64,000 nucleotides of DNA from Metarhizium brunneum (taxonomy: Eukaryota; Ascomycota; Sordariomycetes; Hypocreales; Clavicipitaceae). Position 1 is the stretch's first letter. Each line of letters starts with the position of its first letter. The position numbers were made by a program, and so were the translations under genes. Below, one piece after another: positions 11,348-21,878 of the stretch. The DNA is taken from assembly GCF_013426205.1 (NCBI RefSeq), contig NC_089422.1, positions 6,537,001-6,601,000 of the forward strand, in the 5' to 3' direction. Below the pieces are notes generated by a model, which was given only the letters and a program-made list of their open reading frames with translations, did not search any database and had not been told where the DNA came from.

Positions 11348-12283
11348 GGTGGATGAAGCTCGAAAAAAGAAACCTCTTGGAAGAATCGACACAGAAGAGT
11401 TTGATAAAAGGAACGTGGTAGTGAATTGTTGGGCCAGACCGTGCTGGTGGCAAGTTTACTCAGACCAACCTGCATCGCACGCAGGTCTGTCCGTTCAATT
11501 CGCCCTTCGTCTCCCAGTGCCAATTGGAACGTGCCTCTGTGCATCCGCGCAGCTAACACGGTGTCAGGTGAGTGGCGTTCAAAAATTAATTGAAAACATC
11601 TGGCACTGTGAGTCATGCACAGACTTGCTAGAAATGTGCAGAGCAAAACATGATTAGTACCGTGCTATATCTGGCCAGCACTGTCTATTTAACCCCTGGT
11701 TCTGAGCACGTGCTTTCGTGTTCGCCTTGCCAACGCGGGCAAGCGCCGTGGCTTTGGGAGGCGTCGAGCGAACTAAGAGTGAACTGAGCGCACTGTGAAT
11801 GGCAGCCGCAAGTCACGGAGGGCGTTTCGGCGGGAAAATCCCATCACCCAACATCTCGGTGGCAAAGATTCGTTCCTGGCAGTTTGCACCTGTGGAGAAA
11901 AAAGGAGCAACAAAGAACTGCAGATTCATTGATGGTTTTGACAACCCCCCTCCGTTGCTCGAGCGTCCTTGAAGACTGTTGGCCCTATTGTCCTTTTCTC
12001 CCGAGTCCAGGCAACGTCGTGTTGCTAGCCAAGCAATTGGGCCACAGACCAGTTGACTCTTCTTTCTTTTCCTCGGGCTGCGTTTGCAACTCTGTCGTCT
12101 TTGCACCGTGTCAAAACGTCGAAGTGCTTTGGTAGATTCTTGTCTGTCTCCTACAGGATCAGCATACAAGGCAACAATTCAGTCCAGTTTTGTCTTCTTC
12201 ACTTGCCATCATAGATAGGTTGGTTGGTACTTTGTCTCGCCAAGTCTAGCCACCAGAGCCTAGGCTGAGGGTGCACCAACACA
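11348..12283. promoter_or_regulatory. Shared RAD7/RAD16 divergent promoter region
   Basis: 936 bp separate the RAD7 and RAD16 start codons, which point away from each other, so both promoters must lie here. No other gene is visible; the open frames here have no domain. No classical TATA box stands out for either gene. Co-regulation of the two NER partners is inferred from the arrangement. Confidence 0.7.
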
Positions 12284-15200
12284 ATGCCTCGCGGGCGCCG
12301 CTCTCTTCAAGCCGGCGGGATGCCACTATTAGAGGTTTCTGGTAAGCATCCGGTGTGATTCGATTTGGGCTTGATTCCTTTTCTGACAGGCGATACAGAA
12401 TCGCCTGATGTGAATGGCACCCGTCGGACTAGATCAGTTTCATCCAGGCCAGCCAATGGATATGAAATCGTCGTCTCCAGCGACTCAACACAGCCAGTTA
12501 GGCGACCTCGAGGAAGACCATCTCGTGCTTCCCTTCTTAGTGCGATCACAACTTCTTCATCATCCTCACCTTCTCATTATAGTGGGGTTAAACCACGACG
12601 GGGCAGAGCAGCAGCAATCGGCAGCACATCTGTCTCTTCCGCCGCTACACCACAGGAGCTGTCTTCTGATGCCGAATACTCTACGCCTGCTACTAGCAAG
12701 AATCCCACACCATTAACTGCTGAGGGGTCATTGTCTGTTGAAGCTTCGAAGTCCCTTGCGTCATTGGAAGTACGGCTACCTGCCAGGTCTCGTGCCGACG
12801 ACTCTGACAGCGAACGAGCACTCAGAAATAGCATTTACTCCATGAAGGCCAATAGAAAACTGACTGAAATTGTCAATTCTGATGAGGAAGATGACGACTC
12901 CTCTGATACAGGGTGGGATGCCAGGATAGCCCGTAGATTGCAGGATGAAGAGTTTGCAAAAGCTGATGAAGGAGCTTTGCGGTCCTCGTCGCTCTCTGGG
13001 AGTAATCGTGCTGTGACTGCTACCACCTCACCTTTACCCACACGCGGAGTTGCAAAGCGAGGCAGAGCTTCAACTAGGCTATCCATGCAACTGGCTCCAC
13101 CAGCAAAGAAGAGCAGAATAATACCAGATTCAGACGACCCTCCAACATCTGACTTCGACATGGATGCAGAAATCGCAGCAGCCGCTGCACTGGACAGTGA
13201 ACTCTCGGAGCCTCCTGAACTCTCGGAAGGCGAAGCGAGATTTACTGATTCAGACGAGGTTAATGAAGCTGCGATGGATAAAGACGGTGGCACTTCTGAT
13301 GCTTTCTCGGATGATGAACCTCTTTCAGTTAAGAAGAAAGGCAAGCAGCCACAAAAACCAAGAACCCTGTCGTCAAAGGCCAAGATGCCAACCAGACGAG
13401 GTCGGCCATCAACAGCAGCGACTGGTTCCAAACCAAACCTTGCTATAAGACGTAACCGAGCACAGGACGTCGTCCAGGACTCGGACGATGATGATGTCGC
13501 AGAAGAAGTCGTTAGCATCGCTTCGGATATGTCCACTGTATCCTCGGTCTCTGCTGGCCTGAGCTCTTCCAACTCTAGTGACGCTGAGGAGGGTGTGTCA
13601 GAGTTACGAAGAATTGCTGCCAACCGCCGAGCGTACAGGTCGGGCAACACGCGACGCCTTAGGAAGGAACGTGATCGCCTTGAGTATCACCATCCAGAGA
13701 TTGTTACCATGTGGAAAGACTTGGAAAATATGCCCATTCTCAAGGCTGGGATGGCTCCACAGCCGCAAAGCATTTCTAGACAACTGAAACCGTTCCAACT
13801 GGAAGGACTTGCTTGGATGAAAGAAATGGAAAAGAGAGAATGGAAGGGCGGATTACTAGGTGACGAAATGGGTCTCGGCAAGACTATACAAGCTGTCTCG
13901 CTCATTATGTCCGATTACCCAGCTAAGCAACCGTCATTGGTTCTTGTGCCGCCAGTCGCATTGATGCAGTGGCAATCGGAGATAAAATCGTATACGGATG
14001 GTACTCTGAAGACTTTTGTCTTCCACGGAACTAATCAAAAGGCCAAGACTATCACCGCTAAAGAGCTCAAGACATACGATGTGATTATGATGTCGTACAA
14101 CAGCTTGGAATCAATGTACCGAAAGCAAGAAAAAGGCTTCAAGCGAAAAAATGGCATCCACAAGGAAAAAAGTGTCATTCATTCAATTCATTTCCACCGA
14201 GCCATTCTAGACGAGGCTCACAGCATCAAGACACGAACAACGATGACCGCCAAAGCTTGTTTTGCCCTTCGAACGACATATCGCTGGTGTCTGACCGGAA
14301 CTCCGTTGCAAAACCGCATCGGAGAATTCTTTTCATTGATACGATTTTTGAACATTAGACCTTTTGCTCTTTATCTCTGCAAACAATGCCCCTGCTCAAC
14401 TCCCGAGTGGGCGATGGACGAGAATAGTCGCTGCTCCCATTGCAATCATGCAGGCATGCAGCATGTGTCCGTCTTCAACCAAGAGCTCCTTAACCCAATT
14501 CAAAAGTTTGGTAATCTTGGACCCGGTCGGGAGGCTTTTCGCAAGCTTCGGTTGATGACGGAGCGTATCATGTTGCGTCGTCTCAAGAGAGACCATACCG
14601 ACTCTATGGAACTGCCTGTCAAGGAAATTTATGTCGAAAGACAGTTTTTTGGTGAAGAAGAGAACGACTTCGCTAATAGTATTATGACTAACGGCCAGCG
14701 CAACTTCGACACCTACGTCGCCCAGGGTGTATTGTTGAACAATTACGCCAACATTTTTGGCCTTATTATGCAAATGAGACAGGTGGCAGATCACCCTGAT
14801 TTGATCTTGAAGAAGAATGCTGATGGTGGACAAAACGTGTTGATCTGCAGCATTTGCGACGAGCCAGCAGAGGATACAATCCGAAGTCGATGTAAACACG
14901 ACTTTTGCCGAGCCTGTGTTTCTAGCTACATTGGATCAACGGATGCTCCTGACTGTCCTCGCTGTCATATACCTCTGTCGATAGACCTCGAACAGCCCGA
15001 GATTGAGCAGGACGAAAACTTGGTCAAGAAGAATTCGATTATTAACCGAATTAAGATGGAGAATTGGACTTCATCTTCCAAGATTGAACTGCTCGTCCAC
15101 GAGCTGCACAAACTCCGTTCAGACAACGCATCCCACAAGTCTATTATCTTTTCTCAGTTTACAACCATGCTGCAGCTTATCGAGTGGCGACTACGCAGGG

Positions 15201-15650
15201 CCGGTATTACGACCGTCATGTTGGATGGTTCTATGACACCCGCGCAGCGTCAGGCTTCCATTGAGCATTTTATGAACAACGTTGATGTGGAATGCTTTCT
15301 TGTTTCTCTCAAGGCAGGCGGTGTTGCGCTTAATCTCACTGAGGCCTCAAGAGTCTTTATTGTTGATCCGTAAGCACAACTCCTATCCCCAACTTTAGCT
15401 GATCGACTAACGAATTTCCAGATGGTGGAATCCAGCCGCAGAGTGGCAATCTGCAGATCGTTGCCATCGCATCGGCCAAACCCGCCCTTGCACCATTACG
15501 CGACTTTGTATTGAAGACTCGGTGGAGAGCCGTATGGTTCTAATCCAGGAGAAGAAAACAAACATGATTCACTCGACTGTGAATGCAGACGACAAGGCCA
15601 TGGAAAGTCTTAGTCCTGAGGATATGCAGTTTTTGTTCAGAGGTTCTTAA
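12284..15650 (+). CDS. RAD16: DNA repair ATPase/ubiquitin ligase Rad16 (SNF2 + RING)
   Basis: Nuclear SNF2-family DNA translocase that works with Rad7 to detect lesions in silent chromatin. Exons are 12284-12341, 12390-15369 and 15422-15650, giving 1088 aa; introns are 48 and 52 bp. The N-terminal ~440 residues are acidic, Ser-rich and disordered, with AT-hook-like RRPRGRPSR and RRGRPS motifs. The helicase core follows: Walker [10 protein letters not shown] (about 510-518), DEAH box (627-630), TGTPLQNR, a Cys-rich insert (CKQC...CSHC), a C3HC4 RING finger starting [10 protein letters not shown] (about 839-882), then [19 protein letters not shown], and [22 protein letters not shown]. The RING inside the helicase domain is the Rad16 hallmark. 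It is longer than yeast Rad16 (about 790 aa), mainly at the N-terminus. Confidence 0.97.
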
Positions 15651-16105
15651 GGAGCATAAGTAGCTGAGGGGAGATATTTTTTTGACATGAATTTTTGCAT
15701 GGCATTGGAGGCATTTTGGCCCGAGAGCGCGGAGTTGCGGTTTTGCCTGTACTAGTACGAACTGTATTAGTACGGATTCATGAAACGGACACGGATCTAG
15801 GTTGTTTTTGAGATTTGGTAGTTAAACTTGAGTGCTTTTTAGACTTACGTATGAACGACATGGCTGAGAAGGATATATGAGTCTTGCTTCAACCACGCTG
15901 ACGTTCTCATCCGCGAGAATGTGTCTACAGGATCCATGAGACTCGTGCGTCAATCTTGCAGCCAGCAGTTCCCACGCAATCCATAACAACCAGACACCCA
16001 TTTTAGATGACACTACTATGAGGGGGTCATACCAACTTGAGAACTCAAATTGTTGCGGGAACATATACCTTAAACCCTCACAGCTTGGGGGGTATTCGCA
16101 TGGTT
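15651..16105. other. Convergent 3' region RAD16/ADE8
   Basis: 455 bp between two convergent stop codons; presumably the two 3' UTRs and terminators. A duplicated word (ACTAGTACGAACTGTATTAGTACGGATT region, about 15750-15780) is the only repeat noticed. No gene seen. Confidence 0.5.
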
Positions 16106-16902
16106 TTAGGCTTCCTTTGCCCTCCCTTCCAATATCTCTTCAACCACCTTTGCCGTCGCATCGACAATCAGCTTGTGCTCACAGGAATGTATCTTGTCTT
16201 TTAGTTCCTCGAGCGTCTCGCCCTTCCACTCAATCTCTTTAACCACAATAGGAGTACCCCTATCCACCTCTTTAATGACATAATGGGCCATGATACCAGT
16301 GCGTGTTAGCCGTCCAGCCGTGAGCTCTTCATAAGCCCGCTCGATGGCATTAGCTCCGTCAAACTCCCCTATCCAAAGCTGTGAGTAGCTACGCCTCGGG
16401 CACTGGCCAGTCGCAGACTTACCGGGTAATGCAGGGTGAAGGTTAATGATCCTCGCCCCTGCCCTCTCCATCGGTTCCAGGAACTCCTTTGAAAATATGT
16501 GCATCCACCCCGCGAGAACAATCAGCTCGGGCGGTTTATCATCCGCCGATAGTACTTTCTCGGCCAACGCGGCGTCATATCTCTCACGAGCCTCGGCGAT
16601 TTTCTGCTCGTCTTTTTCTCCCTTGGGCAGAAATCCGTGGCTAATGAGATTGAAGTAATCCCAAGGAATACCTGGCGTCGTGTTAGATAATGCATGGAGC
16701 CCGAAAGGCAGGGTGACATCTTGCCTGCGCCTTCTGCTCGCGTGGTGGCGTATGCGTTTTTTCGATTCGTGACAAGGCGGATGATCTGGCTGTTTCGTAT
16801 TGTTTTCCCTTCGTCAACGGCGTCTATGAGCGCCTGGAAGTTTGAGCCAAAGCCAGAGGCCATGACCAGGATGCGGCATGGAGACTTTTCCTGGCCGGAC
16901 AT
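16106..16902 (-). CDS. ADE8: Phosphoribosylglycinamide formyltransferase (GAR transformylase)
   Basis: Transfers a formyl group from 10-formyl-tetrahydrofolate to GAR, the third step of de novo purine synthesis, in the cytosol. Exons are 16902-16725, 16671-16423 and 16368-16106, giving 229 aa, a normal monofunctional size. Intron 1 (16724-16672, 53 bp) begins GCAAG and ends AG: a GC-AG intron. It is required because splicing there joins EGAG to IPWDYFNLISHGFLPKGEKD, the conserved family sequence. Intron 2 (54 bp) is GT-AG and rejoins LPG to EFDGANAIE. Visible motifs are the phosphate-binding MASGFGSNFQALIDA, the catalytic NLHPALPG (Asn and His), and VDRGTPIV with the third catalytic Asp. The start ATG at 16902 gives the expected N-terminus. 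Confidence 0.95.
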
Positions 16903-18001
16903 TTTGGATGAGTGGCGGTGGAAGTGAGATGAGAATCAGGCGGCACGGCAGGGTGTTTTATGCATTGCGCTGATGCGCGGTATACCTAGGTATTTTTTGG
17001 GGGGGGAGGGCCGCTTTGAATATGGCCACAAACAGGCAGCAAATCTGCACGCAGTTCAAAAAAAAAAAAAAGCCGTTGAATGTGCCACCGAGTGACTCTC
17101 CGCCTGTGACATGGTGGATCACGTGACAGGTTCGCGACGGTGATGCTTCGAGCTTAAAAATATCAAGCCATTTGAATGAGAAACTGCCTGCGGGCAAGGC
17201 ACAGAAAGAAGGACAGAGATGAAATTTGACGGCAGGCTTGAATGAGGCTCACGTCTTGTATACAAAATGTCCGGAGATGGGGCGCTGGCCGGAAGGCGGC
17301 GAGCGTCCCTCATGAGATCCGCATTATTCCCTCCCAACTCTGCAGCCTATATGCTTGGTGGGCCTAGAATTCTTTGACCTCGTGTCCAATGGCGGTACTA
17401 CAGAGATCTGGCAATTATCAATTGCTATGAATTCAACAAACATAGAATGGACCAAGATTACGGGCAGGGTGTCTTTGAACCTTGCAAGCAAAATGGTAAA
17501 GAAAAGTAACGCCATCCCAGTCTCGGACTATTACCTGGAAGGAATACACCAATCCAATAAGCGAAAATAAATAAGCCACATGCACAAAGACCTTCGAAGG
17601 CCATTCACAACAAATGAGACGATACTTCATTTTCCACAAGGTTTGTCTATAAGTAACAACTTTTCCACAACTGATCGGCGTCGTTACCATCCTCTCCCAG
17701 AAAAAGAATCCGCTCATGAACCCGGTATTTTTTTCATATTTGGCATTTATTCATATTTTTCTCTGATCTTCGTTATAGACTGACAGCCACAAGACCAAAG
17801 TTTGCGATTGAAAGTCCCTCCACTCGTCCCATTAACTCACAATATGATCAATAACGCCATGGCAATGGGGTTCATGAACTAATATCTCAAACGAGAGAGA
17901 ATGTGGAATTTCATATTATGGCAATGGTGGTGATTTGTCGTTGCTAGGTGATGTTCAGTGTTGAGTCAAAAATGCGTGGTTTGTTCCGGTGATCAACGCA
18001 T
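16903..18001. other. ADE8 promoter and eEF1B 3' region
   Basis: 1.1 kb between tandem genes on the minus strand. A TACCTAGGTA palindrome is at 16983-16992, a G run at about 16998-17007 and an A run near 17058-17071. Open frames at 17119-17337, 17433-17717 and elsewhere carry no recognisable domain. Confidence 0.5.
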
Positions 18002-19372
18002 TTAGAGCTTCTGCATGGCGGCAACGTCGGTGGACTGGACGTAGTCCTCAAAATCCTGGATCTCCTCTTGGAGCTCATCCAAGGAGATCTTCTCGTCCTC
18101 GACGACGAGGTTGATCTGGAGCTTCTTGATACCGAAACCGACAGGGACCAGCTTGGAAGCACCCCAGACCAGACCGTCCTTCTCAATGCCACGGACGGAA
18201 GACTCGAGGCCAACCATATCAGTCTCATCATCTGTAATCTTCTGCGTTAGCATGTCTGTCAAGTGCCTGACATGAGAATGGTATTCTTTCTGCCACCAAA
18301 ATAGGCCATTTAGGCACTTGGTCACAGTGGAGAATAACCGTAATCATGTATTCGGGAGGTGTACATACCCCAAGGCTTAACGTCAAGGGTGACAACAGAC
18401 TTGGCAATAGTCTTAGGTTTAGCCTCCTTCTTCTTGCGGTATTCGGCTAGACGCTCCTCGCGGACACGCTCAGCCTCAGCATCATCCTCCTCATCGGAGC
18501 CGAACAGGTCGACATCGTCGTCGTCGTCCGCGGCAGCGGGGGCCTTGGCGGGGTTCAAAGTGACTTCGGCGACATCGGGGCCGTAGACGGTGTAGGGCTT
18601 GCTAGCATCGCCAGAGAGGGAAGCGAACTCATGCTCGAAGGTAGCGATGTGCTTGTACCAACGGGCAGCGTTGGGGAACTTCTTGGCGTCGGGAGCCTCC
18701 TTCAAGGCCTTGAAGCATGCAACATCAGCCTGGGTGGCAGAGTAGCTATACAGAAGGGAAATAGGTTAGTCTTAACTGTACAGAAGAGGCCTGTGGTCGC
18801 CCGGCGAACAAGACATGAATTAAGGAGCTGCAGAATAGCGGGGTTGTCCACGATGTCGCTGTGACAGTATATATTGAGGTCTCTGGATTGCCATAGAGCG
18901 CACGCCAAGTTTCGCCGATGCAAAATCAAGTGGCATGGACAGTCTTGTGGAAGAATTGTAGCATTCGAAGACGTGAGGCAAGTGGCATCACATTTCTGTA
19001 CAAAGTGTCCCTTCCAAGACCGCTCGACACAAGATTCAGAGGCATAGACGTAGACACGTAGCACTGAAAGGAACCAGGAAAAAAAAAATCGGAACATACC
19101 CAGCAATATAAGAGCGAGTCTGAACCCAGTTGTTCAAGACTATGGGGCGCCAAAGCAGTTAGCAAAGCCGTTGTCATCGTCTAACGAAGTCGTCGTCCTG
19201 AAACGAAAATTTCGTGATCGCAAAAAGTTGACGGCGGGGGCGGGGGTTTCTTCACCCGCCCGCCACAACTGCCAAAAAAAAATCAAAAATTCGCAGCAGT
19301 CAATGCTCGTCCAAGTGAAAATAAAAACTCACGGGTTAGGCCAGCATCGGAGAGGAAATCAGTGAAACCCAT
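18002..19372 (-). CDS. EFB1: Translation elongation factor 1 beta (eEF1B alpha subunit, GEF)
   Basis: Guanine-nucleotide exchange factor that recharges eEF1A with GTP during translation elongation. Exons are 19372-19333, 19139-19100, 18745-18369 and 18231-18002, giving 228 aa, the usual size. Introns are 193, 354 and 137 bp, longer than elsewhere in the window, as is common for translation-machinery genes. The N-terminus [27 protein letters not shown] and [14 protein letters not shown] is the GST-like domain. An acidic hinge follows ([16 protein letters not shown], a casein-kinase-2-type acidic motif), then the exchange domain ([40 protein letters not shown]) ending VAAMQKL. Intron 3 holds a 9-bp inverted repeat, CAAGTGCCT/AGGCACTTG. 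Confidence 0.97.
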
Positions 19373-20275
19373 TGTGATTGATGTGAAGATCGACGATGTG
19401 AAGGGGAAGGAGTTGTCGGGCTTAGCGTGGTTGGGTGGGAAATTGTTTGGATGTACGGGGGAGAATGTGAAGCTTCGAAGAGGGGGGATGTTGTTTTACG
19501 GATCCGTTTGGGTTGGCATTTTTGAGCACTTGGAGGGGCAATCACTTTTTTTCGCTCCTCCCGCCTCACACCAGAGCAACCTCCTCCAACGTGGCCCAAG
19601 TGGATTGTGCATGTGGATGAGAACATGCTGGCTGGAGACCCCGCCCAGCGATGCAAGCCTGAGGCATCCATCGGTCCGTGATGTTTGCAGAGAGACCGCA
19701 GTCCATTTGAATTTCTCTCCACTATCGGCAGCTACGTCACTCACTCATATCACACCATAGTGCAAAGCATCTCAGCACATTTCAAAATACCAAACATCAG
19801 GGGTTGCATCTAAAATCAAGTCAGGCAAGCAACCATGCCGGGAAGTCCTTCCCAATCCAGGTACTCCTTACACGGGTAAACTTTTATGTATTTATCCTTC
19901 TATTGACATGCCCCTTGCTGTTGCACGTGCATGATGACGCTCTTCGTCCTGCTTCGAGCTACGGACTCATTGTCAAAAGACGAAAATTCGGAAACAGCAA
20001 ACAAGTTGTCATTGGTACATGTCAGAGGGAAAGCCATTTCATGCTCAATCAGTTGCGTTGGCGCGCATACCAGACAACATGTCCAGGATTAGCCAAAGCG
20101 ACTTCAATGTATGCAACTGTGAAACGTGGTCTTGACGTCGTTCTAAATTTTCTTGTTTATCAAAACTATTCTTTAACTCTATCCAAAACGATCCACATAG
20201 AAGGTCAAACACACAAACATTTCTTTTGCGTCCACAATAATGCGATGCCTGACAATAGCCATGGGCCGAACTTGC
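19373..20275. other. eEF1B promoter and ODC 3' region
   Basis: About 900 bp between the stop of ornithine decarboxylase and the start of eEF1B, both on the minus strand. No gene, RNA or repeat recognised. Confidence 0.5.
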
Positions 20276-21684
20276 CTACATGTTCAAAAGAAACTTGGCC
20301 CCAGGTTCGCTGCACACATAGATGACATCGTGAGAGTTGGAGAATCCATTGAACTGGGTGGCCGAGCACTTGGTGTACGCACCCATATCCTCAAAGTATA
20401 GCCAGTCACCAACGTTGAGGATAGTCTCGAAACGAATGCTCTCACTGATGCGATCAATACCATCACAAGTGGGGCCCCAGACCGAGTATTCGACTCCCTC
20501 GCCAGCGCTGCAGGCGTTAGCTGACGCCGTATTGTAGAGTGTGCGTCCGTTCGATCGGAGGATCTTAGCTACCGGGTGCTGGTGATCAAACATGATGCTG
20601 GAGAAGTTGCCATAAACACCATCGTTGATGTAGACCATGTAGCCCTTGCCATCAAGGGTAGGGTCCTCAACAGTACGGCGAGCAATGATGTTGCAGGCAA
20701 TGGTGAACGCCGTGGAGACATAGTAACGGCCCGGCTCGGCAATGATGTCGATACCGTTACCGGCAGGGAAAAACTCGTCCAACGCATCACGAAGAACACT
20801 CGACATCTGCTCAAATGTATCTCCACAGAACCCACCACCCACGTCAAGGGTGCGCATGGTAAAGCCAAACTCAGCAGCTTGCTGGAACACGGCGTGGGCA
20901 TCCCGAACGGCCTTGTAGAAGGCAAGGGGGTCGGAAGCACCAGATCCGACGTGGAAGCTAACACCGACCACGTTAAGCCCTAGGTTCTTGGCGACAGCCA
21001 GCAGGCTCTCAGTGGTATCCATGGCAGCACCAAACTTCATGCTGAGGCGGCAAAGGCTAGAGGCATCGTCGGTCATGATGCGCAGGAACAGCTCGGCTTC
21101 CGGGTAGAGCTTCGCAATCTTGTACAGTTCGTCGGCGTTGTCAAATGTCATCTGCTTAACCCCCGCATTCTTAACGAAGCGAACGTACGAGTTCGTCTTG
21201 CATGGCTGAGCATAGATGATGCGCTCAGGGGTGGTTCCCATAGCTAGCACCTGCTCAATCTCCCCCTTGGAGGCACAGTCAAATCCGGCGCCAAGTTCAG
21301 CCAAAAGACGGAGCACCTTGGGGTCCGGGTTGCACTTGACGGCTAGCCTATGTTAGCAACGAGATATACCTGCGAGTAGTCATGTAGGATGAAGGGATAC
21401 AACTCACCATAAAACGGTTTGATGCGAGGCAGATTCTTCTTCCATCGGAGGTGCTGCCGATAGACCTCGCCAAGGTCAGCGACAAAGAAGGTATCCTCAT
21501 CGCCAGGTTCGCAGAGCTCATGGTCAACAGACTCCGCACGATTGTGAAGGGCCTCGCCAATTAGCTGCTTTGGGTCAATGAAAACATTGTTATGAAGGTA
21601 GTCCGCCAAAAGCGGCTTCTTCATTGACATATGATTATGTGTAACATTTTGATGGTTGTCAAGGATAGCCGTTGCCATAACCAT
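20276..21684 (-). CDS. SPE1: Ornithine decarboxylase
   Basis: PLP-dependent group IV decarboxylase converting ornithine to putrescine, the first step of polyamine synthesis, in the cytosol. Exons are 21684-21408 and 21342-20276, giving 447 aa; the single 65-bp GT-AG intron restores [10 protein letters not shown], whose Lys95 forms the PLP Schiff base. Other landmarks are [27 protein letters not shown] (His over PLP), [16 protein letters not shown], and the active-site Cys385 in WGPTCDGID. The start at 21684 gives a normal fungal N-terminal extension before the barrel. A long upstream stretch without another gene fits the long, uORF-bearing leaders typical of ODC mRNAs, but the transcript start cannot be read here. 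Confidence 0.97.
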
Positions 21685-21861
21685 ATCCCTAGTGTTAATC
21701 CCAGGGGGAAGTTATCCGAGAGTGTTGTTTGTCGCCGGGGAATATGTGTGTCTCGTCTAACTGTCCGTTGACTGGAGTTGACGAGTTGTTTGGGACAGAC
21801 AACAAGTGCTCAAAGAACCTCAGGGGGGGAAGCCGTCAAAAAGATTGACGGGGTTGCCTGG

Positions 21862-21878
21862 AATATATAGCTGACGTA
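21862..21878 (-). promoter_or_regulatory. Putative ODC core promoter: TATA box with adjacent CRE-like site
   Basis: On the minus strand TACGTCA (21878-21872) stands directly upstream of CTATATATTCC (TATATA at about 21869-21864), roughly 180 bp before the ODC start codon. TACGTCA resembles a bZIP/CRE half-palindrome and the second is a good TATA box in the correct order and orientation. Function is inferred from position only. Confidence 0.45.

Noticed and set aside
18232..19332. Box C/D snoRNA in the eEF1B introns, as in yeast EFB1
   Set aside because: No convincing RUGAUGA plus CUGA pair with terminal stem was found in any of the three introns.
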